A DNA stretch of 64,000 nt, taken from Flavobacteriaceae bacterium (GTDB lineage Bacteria; Bacteroidota; Bacteroidia; Flavobacteriales; Flavobacteriaceae). A model generated the notes under the pieces. That model saw nothing but the letters and a program-made list of their open reading frames with translations. It was not told where the DNA came from and searched no databases. The stretch lies in contig JANQMD010000046.1 of assembly GCA_028280265.1 (NCBI GenBank), positions 41,856-105,855 of the forward strand, written 5' to 3'. The translations under genes were made by a program, and so were the position numbers. Positions 58,832 through 64,000 of the stretch are shown here, in pieces; the first letter of the stretch is position 1, and every line of letters begins with the position of its first letter.

Positions 58832-59485
58832 CTACTTCTTTTTACAAACGGTTGCATATTGCATGTAAAATATATCCAACTGACTGAATAAAAACAGGAC
58901 ATTAAAAAGAAATGCAAACGGGAAAAAGGCAAATGATTTTGTTCGATTCACTCCTTTTATTTTTTGTATAGAATATCCATTTTCTTCCCACAGTCTACGA
59001 ATACTCTTTTTTGTGAAGAAACGATAATGAGTGATATCTAAAATTCGATCATCTGTATATTTCCAATCTCTTTTAAACAATAAATTAAAAAGATTCTTAG
59101 CATATCTCACATTGGGAATAGAGGAAACAAAAACGCCTTCATCTTTTAATTTTGATTTTAAATTTTGGATATCGTCCCATGGCTCAGTCAAATGTTCTAT
59201 GACATCATTCATGATAATAACATCAAAATAATTGTCTGGTACTTCTTTAAGTCTGTCATCAATAGTTCCATGTAGCACTTTGAACAATTTTTCTGATGCC
59301 GATTTGGCTGAGCTTTCGTTAGGCTCTATAGCCCATGTCTCAACGCCCTCTTTAATCAATTGTGCAGAGAAATTGCCATCGCCACAACCTACTTCTAAAA
59401 TTTTTTGACTTCCTACAGGAATAAAAGGCAACATTTCTGGTCGCGTATTTCCATAGTATGCATCGTTTTTAAGGTGTTCTGCCAT
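58832..59485 (-). CDS. Class I SAM-dependent methyltransferase
   Basis: This is a 217-residue methyltransferase of the Methyltransf_11/UbiG type. ILEVGCGDGNFSAQLIKEG near 29-47 is motif I, AIEPNE motif II, and IIMNDVIEHLTEPWDDI near 89-105 the post-I motif. A C-terminal hydrophobic stretch (SFAFFPFAFLFNVLFLF) suggests membrane association. The substrate is unknown; in this glycosyltransferase context it may act on a sugar or lipid. It is 3 bases from the two-domain glycosyltransferase and abuts tsaC. Confidence 0.88.
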   Translation of the reverse strand: MAEHLKNDAYYGNTRPEMLPFIPVGSQKILEVGCGDGNFSAQLIKEGVETWAIEPNESSAKSASEKLFKVLHGTIDDRLKEVPDNYFDVIIMNDVIEHLTEPWDDIQNLKSKLKDEGVFVSSIPNVRYAKNLFNLLFKRDWKYTDDRILDITHYRFFTKKSIRRLWEENGYSIQKIKGVNRTKSFAFFPFAFLFNVLFLFSQLDIFYMQYATVCKKK

Positions 59486-59488
59486 TGC

Positions 59489-61255
59489 TTAGTTCATTTT
59501 ATAATTCATAGACCTAGGACTTAACCACGTTCTAAATCGTATCGAATATACATAATATCCTAATACTCTCAGTCCAATATAAAGCTGTAGTTTCAATTTA
59601 GGGATAAAGAAAAAAATTAGTCCTAATAGTCCAAATAACAACCTTGAGATCAAAACATTGATTATGATTAAAAACTGGAGTATGATTTTATGCAAACCTC
59701 GAAAATGATTGTGAATATACACATGTTTGGAAATAATAACTTCAGTTTTTGTTAAGGAAGCTGTATTAAAATTGATTCGTGATGCACCTCCATGACTGTG
59801 CATAATCTCTGTAGATTCTAGAAGAGCCACTTCACCACCATTTTCTCTTACTTTTTTCGATAAGTCTACATCCTCGAAATACATCCAATAGTCCTCATTC
59901 CAAGCATTAATTTTTTCAAACCAATTACGACGAATTAAAACCAGAGAACCAGACACCCAATCTGGAAAAGCCAGCTCATCTAAACTGTTGTACCTATTGG
60001 ACAATTTCTTGTAATTAAAAAATTTGTAAATAGCCCTGGTGAGTCCGAAAAGAGTGAATGAATTTGGAAAAAGTCTTACAATACTTTCATAAAATCCATT
60101 TTCATTCTTTTGCAGACAAGAGATAATTCCAACTTTTTCGTGAGACCTACTGTAAGCCAACATCTTTCGTATAGCCTCTGTATTGGCCTTAGTATCTGGG
60201 TTTAAAAATAGAATATGTTCTCCTTTTGCTAGACTAGCTCCAGTGTTACAACCATTCGCAAATCCATTGTTCCCTGAATTTTTCACAAATTGAATACTAT
60301 GAAATTTCTCTTTAAATTCCTCAAGCTTACCATCGTCAGAGCAATTATCTACGACAATTACTTCAGAAGAAAATTTTAACTTGGAAAGACTCAAAAGTGA
60401 TATCAAACATTGTTCTAAATGTGTCCAGCTTTTATAATTTACAATCACTATAGAAAGATCAACAGAAGGAGTTTGATTCTTGAATTGGAAATGGTAATTA
60501 CCATCTCTTTTTTTCTTGTAGCGGATTCGAAGCAAATTTTTATACCTCATGTACACTCCATAAGCGTGCAAACGGCAAATTGAAAAGCCATAAGCTCCAT
60601 CTAAAAAACCTAGTTTTATAAAATACTGAATGACAAATCTTGCTAAAGGTTTTATTGCAGTATGATAAGGAGTAACAATTTGATGCCGCTCATAGAGTTC
60701 GAGAGCTTGTAAAGATGCATAGAACTTCAACTTGCCTTTGTATCTTTTAATATCCTTTAAAGAGTAATGCTCAATTTTGTTTTTTAGAAAACCTATTTCT
60801 CCATCAGAAACGATTTTCTCATGAACCTTCCCCTTGTATTTACAGGAATTTTTGTTGAATAATCGAATAACTTTATCGTGCCTCCAACCACTATACTTTA
60901 GGTTTTTTCCTTTGAAATAAAACCTTCTGTAGATATAAAAACCAGCGTACCCTTCTGGATTATTTGCCTTTTCGATTACCTCTTTTTGTAAATTTTCATT
61001 TGCTACCTCATCAGCATCTAATAAAAATATCCAATCATTTTTAGCCTGTTGAATCGCAAAGTTCTTCTGATTTGAAAAATCATCAAACTTTCTTTGAATC
61101 ACTTTTGCTCCATAAGATTTGGCAATATCTACAGTAGTATCAGTACTAAAGGAATCAATGACAATAATTTCATCGACAAATGACAGAGACTTGAGAGCAT
61201 GACTCACATTTTTCTCCTCATTTAACGTTGGAATTATTGCTGTAATCTTAGTCAT
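59489..61255 (-). CDS. Two-domain GT2 glycosyltransferase (WaaE/KdtX-like fused to WbbL-like)
   Basis: This single 588-residue protein contains two complete GT2 catalytic domains. Domain 1 (about 1-250) begins TKITAIIPTLNEEKNVSHAL and has IDSFSTDTT, LLDADE, and GWRHDKVIRLFNKNS, typical of WaaE/KdtX-like LPS-core transferases. Domain 2 (about 265-560) begins DLSIVIVNYKSWTHLEQCL and has VDNCSDDG, NSGNNGFANGCNTGA, FLNPDTKA and YWMYFEDVDLSKKV, typical of WbbL-like rhamnosyltransferases. A hydrophobic segment lies near 540-580. The arrangement suggests a bifunctional enzyme adding two sugars in succession. It is 13 bases downstream of dapD. Confidence 0.92.
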   Translation of the reverse strand: MTKITAIIPTLNEEKNVSHALKSLSFVDEIIVIDSFSTDTTVDIAKSYGAKVIQRKFDDFSNQKNFAIQQAKNDWIFLLDADEVANENLQKEVIEKANNPEGYAGFYIYRRFYFKGKNLKYSGWRHDKVIRLFNKNSCKYKGKVHEKIVSDGEIGFLKNKIEHYSLKDIKRYKGKLKFYASLQALELYERHQIVTPYHTAIKPLARFVIQYFIKLGFLDGAYGFSICRLHAYGVYMRYKNLLRIRYKKKRDGNYHFQFKNQTPSVDLSIVIVNYKSWTHLEQCLISLLSLSKLKFSSEVIVVDNCSDDGKLEEFKEKFHSIQFVKNSGNNGFANGCNTGASLAKGEHILFLNPDTKANTEAIRKMLAYSRSHEKVGIISCLQKNENGFYESIVRLFPNSFTLFGLTRAIYKFFNYKKLSNRYNSLDELAFPDWVSGSLVLIRRNWFEKINAWNEDYWMYFEDVDLSKKVRENGGEVALLESTEIMHSHGGASRINFNTASLTKTEVIISKHVYIHNHFRGLHKIILQFLIIINVLISRLLFGLLGLIFFFIPKLKLQLYIGLRVLGYYVYSIRFRTWLSPRSMNYKMN

Positions 61256-61268
61256 AGCAATAAAGCTT

Positions 61269-62084
61269 TTAAATAGCTACATCGTATTCACGAAGTGCAT
61301 CATTTAAAGAAGTTTTCTTATCAGTACTTTCCTTTCTCTTTCCTATAACCAAAGCACAAGGAACATTGTACTCACCAGCATTGAATTTTTTGGTATAGCT
61401 TCCTGGAATGACCACTGATCTTTCTGGCACAAATCCTTTTGTTTCAAATGGTTCTTCGCCAGTTACATCAATAATTTTGGTGCTCATGGTTAGCACCACA
61501 TTTGCTCCAAGCACTGCTTCTTTACCGATACGAACTCCTTCCACTACAATACACCTAGATCCTATGAATGCTCCATCTTCTATAATAACTGGTGATGCCT
61601 GCAAAGGCTCTAGCACACCGCCAATTCCTACTCCACCTGAAAGATGTACATTTTTTCCTATTTGCGCACAACTACCTACCGTGGCCCAAGTGTCAACCAT
61701 TGTGCCTTCATCAACATAAGCTCCAATGTTCACATAACTTGGCATTAAGATTGTTCCTGAAGAGATGTACGCTCCATGTCGTGCCACTGCATTGGGCACA
61801 ACTCTGATCCCTTTCTCTTCATAATTTCTTTTCAAAGGAATCTTATCGTGGTATTCAAAAATACCAGCTTCTAAAGTCTCCATTTGCTGAATTGGAAAAT
61901 AGAGAACTACTGCTTTTTTTACCCACTCATTTACTTGCCAGCCATCACCAGAAGGTTCCGCTACTCTCAATTCACCTGAATCCAGTAAATCAATCACTTC
62001 TCGTATGGCTTGGATGGTGTTATTTTCTTTTAACAATGCTCTGTTCTCCCATGCATTTTCTATAGTCTGTCTTAAAGAACTCAT
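61269..62084 (-). CDS. dapD: 2,3,4,5-tetrahydropyridine-2,6-dicarboxylate N-succinyltransferase
   Basis: DapD succinylates tetrahydrodipicolinate in the lysine and meso-diaminopimelate pathway, needed for peptidoglycan. The 271 residues have a short helical N-domain (LRQTIENAWENRALL) and a left-handed beta-helix of hexapeptide repeats (about 110-230). The repeats include SYVNIGAYVDEGTMVDTWATVGS, IGKNVHLSGGVGIGGVLEP and DGAFIGSRCIVVEGVRIG. Length and order match E. coli DapD. It is divergent from ruvX across about 150 bases with a promoter for each, and the two-domain glycosyltransferase follows it. Confidence 0.96.
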   Translation of the reverse strand: MSSLRQTIENAWENRALLKENNTIQAIREVIDLLDSGELRVAEPSGDGWQVNEWVKKAVVLYFPIQQMETLEAGIFEYHDKIPLKRNYEEKGIRVVPNAVARHGAYISSGTILMPSYVNIGAYVDEGTMVDTWATVGSCAQIGKNVHLSGGVGIGGVLEPLQASPVIIEDGAFIGSRCIVVEGVRIGKEAVLGANVVLTMSTKIIDVTGEEPFETKGFVPERSVVIPGSYTKKFNAGEYNVPCALVIGKRKESTDKKTSLNDALREYDVAI

Positions 62085-62135
62085 TTCAGTTTTTTTAATA
62101 TTTTATGGTTATAATTTGTACATTTTTAAAGCGTA

Positions 62136-62143
62136 CAAAGATA
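62136..62143 (-). promoter_or_regulatory. Promoter -7 element for dapD (TATCTTTG)
   Basis: On the minus strand TATCTTTG matches TAnnTTTG and lies about 50 bases before the dapD ATG at 62084. Confidence 0.6.
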
Positions 62144-62213
62144 CCATCGAGAGCACATCTCGACTGCGAAGATACATTTTTTAAACAGATTTATTTGGGT
62201 TGTTTAAATTCAT

Positions 62214-62221
62214 TATTTTTG
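62214..62221 (+). promoter_or_regulatory. Promoter -7 element for ruvX (TATTTTTG)
   Basis: TATTTTTG matches the consensus, with TTTG at 62194-62197 sixteen bases upstream. The ATG at 62239 follows at 17 bases. Confidence 0.6.
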
Positions 62222-62238
62222 CTATTAAACCAAGAAAA

Positions 62239-62649
62239 ATGGGAAGAATATTAGCGCTTGATTATGGTACGAAACGAACAGGGGTAGCTGTCACCGATGA
62301 ATTAAAAATTATCGCATCTGGACTTACTACTGTCGACACAAAAGAGCTTATTCAATTCCTTAAAAATTATCTATTGAGAGAGAAAGTTGAATTGTTTCTT
62401 GTGGGAAAACCCAAACAAATGGACAATACTGCCAGCGAGAGCGAAACCCACATACTTCCCTTCTTAGATTCTTTGAAGAAAACCTTTCCTGAAATCCCCA
62501 TAGAAAGAGTCGATGAACGTTTTACTTCCAAAATGGCTTTTCAAACGATGATTGATAGTGGTTTGAAGAGAAAACAACGAAGAAACAAAGGATTGATCGA
62601 TGAGATAAGCGCTACAATTATTTTACAATCTTATTTATACAGTCAATAA
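62239..62649 (+). CDS. ruvX: Holliday junction resolvase-like protein RuvX/YqgF
   Basis: This is a 136-residue RNase H-like nuclease fold of the YqgF family; E. coli YqgF acts on pre-16S rRNA, and others resolve Holliday junctions. MGRILALDYGTKRTGVAVTDELKIIASG is the conserved start with a catalytic Asp in ALDYG. LFLVGKPKQMDNTASESE and RVDERFTSKMA complete the core. The ATG at 62239 was chosen; an upstream start at 62200 adds 13 residues that overlap the promoter. It lies upstream of def in a common Flavobacteriia order. Confidence 0.93.
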   Translation: MGRILALDYGTKRTGVAVTDELKIIASGLTTVDTKELIQFLKNYLLREKVELFLVGKPKQMDNTASESETHILPFLDSLKKTFPEIPIERVDERFTSKMAFQTMIDSGLKRKQRRNKGLIDEISATIILQSYLYSQ

Positions 62650-62818
62650 CGACTTAACTGAAAGTTGGAAAGGAAAAAAGAAGTAATCCCTCTCTTATTT
62701 TTACAGGTTCCAGCCTAGAAACTTTCGCACTTAAGAACTTTCATGTTCTGTAACTTTGATGCTTTCTTGCTTTCTAAACTTTTCACTTTTAACCTTCTAC
62801 TTTATCCGTCTAACTTTG

Positions 62819-62826
62819 TACTTTTG
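62819..62826 (+). promoter_or_regulatory. Promoter -7 element for def (TACTTTTG)
   Basis: TACTTTTG followed by CC is 18 bases before the def ATG. An overlapping TAACTTTG at 62811-62818 is an alternative. The upstream 62650-62800 holds CAAAG/AACTTT-type degenerate repeats and no gene. Confidence 0.6.
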
Positions 62827-62843
62827 CCGAAACAAAAAGTTAT

Positions 62844-63428
62844 ATGATTTTACCAGTAGTGGCTTATGGTGATCCTGTTTTGAGAAAAGTAGCAAAAGAG
62901 ATCGGTCCAGATTATCCAAATTTAACCCAGTTGATTGACAATATGAAGCAGACCATGTACAATGCTTCTGGCGTTGGTATTGCGGCTCCTCAAGTAGGAA
63001 AATCAATTCGATTATTCGTGATCGATGCGACACCATTTGCAGATGATGATGAGCTAAGCAAAGAAGAGCAAGAACAACTAAAAAACTTTAACAAAGTATT
63101 TATCAACCCCAAGATTATTGAAGAAGAAGGAGATGAATGGGCTTTTGCTGAGGGATGCCTGAGTATTCCAGATATTCGTGAAGATGTTTTTAGACAGGAA
63201 TCCGTTACTTTTGAGTACCAAGATGAAAACTTTGAATCGCACCGCGAAACATTGACTGGAATTGCTGCAAGAGTATTTCAACATGAGTATGATCATATAG
63301 AGGGAATTCTATTCACGGACAAACTCTCTTCTCTGAAAAAGAGAATCTTAAAAAAGAAATTAGAAAAAATATCATCAGGGAAAATCAATCCAGATTACAG
63401 AATGCGTTTCCCTAATATTAAAAAATAA
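62844..63428 (+). CDS. def: Peptide deformylase
   Basis: Def is the metal-dependent enzyme that removes the N-formyl group of nascent proteins. The 194 residues contain all three motifs: GVGIAAPQVG at 43-52, EGCLSIPD with Cys105, and HEYDH with His147, Glu148 and His151 in QHEYDHIEGILF. An insert (FADDDELSKEEQEQL, about 65-79) and a basic tail (KKRILKKKLEKI) are usual in Bacteroidota. It is followed after 9 bases by the DUF5606 gene, probably in one transcript. Confidence 0.97.
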   Translation: MILPVVAYGDPVLRKVAKEIGPDYPNLTQLIDNMKQTMYNASGVGIAAPQVGKSIRLFVIDATPFADDDELSKEEQEQLKNFNKVFINPKIIEEEGDEWAFAEGCLSIPDIREDVFRQESVTFEYQDENFESHRETLTGIAARVFQHEYDHIEGILFTDKLSSLKKRILKKKLEKISSGKINPDYRMRFPNIKK

Positions 63429-63437
63429 CACCCATTT

Positions 63438-63854
63438 ATGGATTTTAGTAAAATTATAGCTGTTGCTGGGAAACCAGGTTTATATTCAGCTGTCTCTCAG
63501 ACAAAAACAGGCTTTATTGTTGAATCTTTGGAAGATAAGAAGCGTTTCCCAATCCCATCAACAAACAATGTTAGCTTGTTAGAAAATATTGCCATTTATA
63601 CTTACGAAGAAGAGAAGCCTCTTTTGGATGTTTTTAAAATCATGTACGAAAAGCAAGAAGGAAAAGAAGCGATTAGTCATAAAGAAAGTGGTCATAAATT
63701 GGCAGCTTATTTTTCTGAGGTTTTACCTGATTATGATGAGGACAGAGTGTACACATCGAACATTAAGAAAGTTATTCAATGGTATAACTTACTTGTAAAA
63801 TCAGGATTGGACTTTTCAAAAGTGGAGTCTTCACAAGAAGATGTTGAAGAGTAA
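63438..63854 (+). CDS. DUF5606 domain protein
   Basis: This is a 138-residue cytoplasmic protein. DFSKIIAVAGKPGLYSAVSQTKTGFIVESL at 2-31 and LPDYDEDRVYTSNIKKVIQWYNLL near 98-121 match DUF5606, a small beta plus helical family restricted to Bacteroidota that typically follows def. Its function is unknown; genomic pairing with peptide deformylase is the only clue. The gene ends 10 bases before a long tandem repeat. Confidence 0.9.
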   Translation: MDFSKIIAVAGKPGLYSAVSQTKTGFIVESLEDKKRFPIPSTNNVSLLENIAIYTYEEEKPLLDVFKIMYEKQEGKEAISHKESGHKLAAYFSEVLPDYDEDRVYTSNIKKVIQWYNLLVKSGLDFSKVESSQEDVEE

Positions 63855-63864
63855 TAAGTAATTT

Positions 63865-63924
63865 GAAATTGAAATTGAAATTGAAATTGAAATTGAAATT
63901 GAAATTGAAATTGAAATTGAAGTT
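63865..63924. repeat. Hexanucleotide tandem repeat (GAAATT)n
   Basis: Nine perfect copies of GAAATT run from 63865 to 63918 and a tenth with one change (GAAGTT) ends at 63924, directly joined to the heptamer tract. Confidence 0.95.
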
Positions 63925-64000
63925 GAGAATTGAGAATTGAGAATTGAGAATTGAGAATTGAGAATTGAGAATTGAGAATTGAGAATTGAGAATTGAGAAT
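63925..64000. repeat. Heptanucleotide tandem repeat (GAGAATT)n, continuing past the window
   Basis: Ten perfect copies of GAGAATT and a partial copy run to the end of the window. The unit differs from the adjoining GAAATT by one inserted base (GAgAATT), suggesting that the two tracts arose from one another by slippage plus mutation. Confidence 0.95.

Noticed and set aside
58509..58868. Open frame of 119 codons on the plus strand
   Set aside because: It is the antisense of the well-supported tsaC-like gene; composition and hydrophobicity follow from that gene.
61408..61719. Plus-strand open frame of 103 codons inside dapD
   Set aside because: Antisense of hexapeptide repeats, which easily leave long open shadow frames.

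Overview
The window reads as chromosomal DNA of a low-GC Bacteroidota bacterium, most likely a marine Flavobacteriaceae. Several features support this. Promoters match the Bacteroidota -7 consensus TAnnTTTG and Shine-Dalgarno sites are lacking. There is a protein with a type IX secretion (T9SS) C-terminal sorting domain, and lineage-restricted families are present (DUF4835, DUF4295, DUF5606, a Bacteroidota-type omega subunit). Menaquinone genes (menB, menD) and many SPII lipoproteins also fit. No rRNA, tRNA, insertion sequence, prophage or CRISPR array was seen.

Layout: 1-3880 holds the end of an omega-subunit gene, then coaBC, a DUF4835 gene and recN in one run. 4036-5931 has fabI with a clear promoter and terminator, then a glycosyltransferase. 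6127-14722 is a glycan-degradation locus: GH2 beta-mannosidase, cutC and GH20 hexosaminidase on the minus strand, and GH92 alpha-mannosidase divergent from them. The enzymes fit trimming of N-glycan-like substrates, but no SusC/SusD pair is present. 15060-16339 is a VOC protein plus an RluA-type pseudouridine synthase. 16278-19986 pairs a MocR/PdxR-type regulator with a divergent run (DinB-like, DUF1272, GNAT, PNPOx-like), with repeated TGGAC boxes between them. 20072-23743 has an internally duplicated membrane-anchored protein, an AI-2E transporter and a methyltransferase. 23770-28597 holds operator-like boxes, a candidate small RNA or attenuator, and an fdhD / YdeP-type molybdoenzyme / outer-membrane-barrel operon.

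28736-35830 (minus) is housekeeping: rimO, a four-helix-bundle protein, an amidase, an SRPBCC protein, ftsY, DUF4295, rpmG, rpmB and cinA. 35913-37775 is a lone, AT-rich OLD-family ATPase/TOPRIM gene, the only likely defence gene. 37777-46757 carries an FAH-family hydrolase and menB, a large T9SS exoprotein, a small lipoprotein, a degenerate esterase-like protein, an outer-membrane protein, a short S1/winged-helix protein and menD. 46910-48478 has a transaldolase-type aldolase and an SDR. 48661-48756 (minus) is the SRP RNA. 49008-55100 runs DUF4199, a polyprenyl-phosphate-type glycosyltransferase, a phosphohexomutase, an MsbA-like ABC exporter and a GT4. 55149-62084 (minus) runs dapD, a two-domain glycosyltransferase, a methyltransferase, tsaC-like, a transglutaminase-like protein, cca and a GT4. 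These two blocks look like cell-surface glycan/glycolipid assembly. 62239-63854 has ruvX, def and DUF5606, and the window ends in a long tandem repeat.

A recurring theme is short repeats: heptanucleotide runs abutting start or stop codons, palindromic elements ending in GGAATGACAT, and a CTGAGCnnGTCGAAG-like element. Some copies lie inside or at the edge of coding regions. Starts were moved to the codon that fits the family N-terminus or signal peptide wherever the longest frame began too early.
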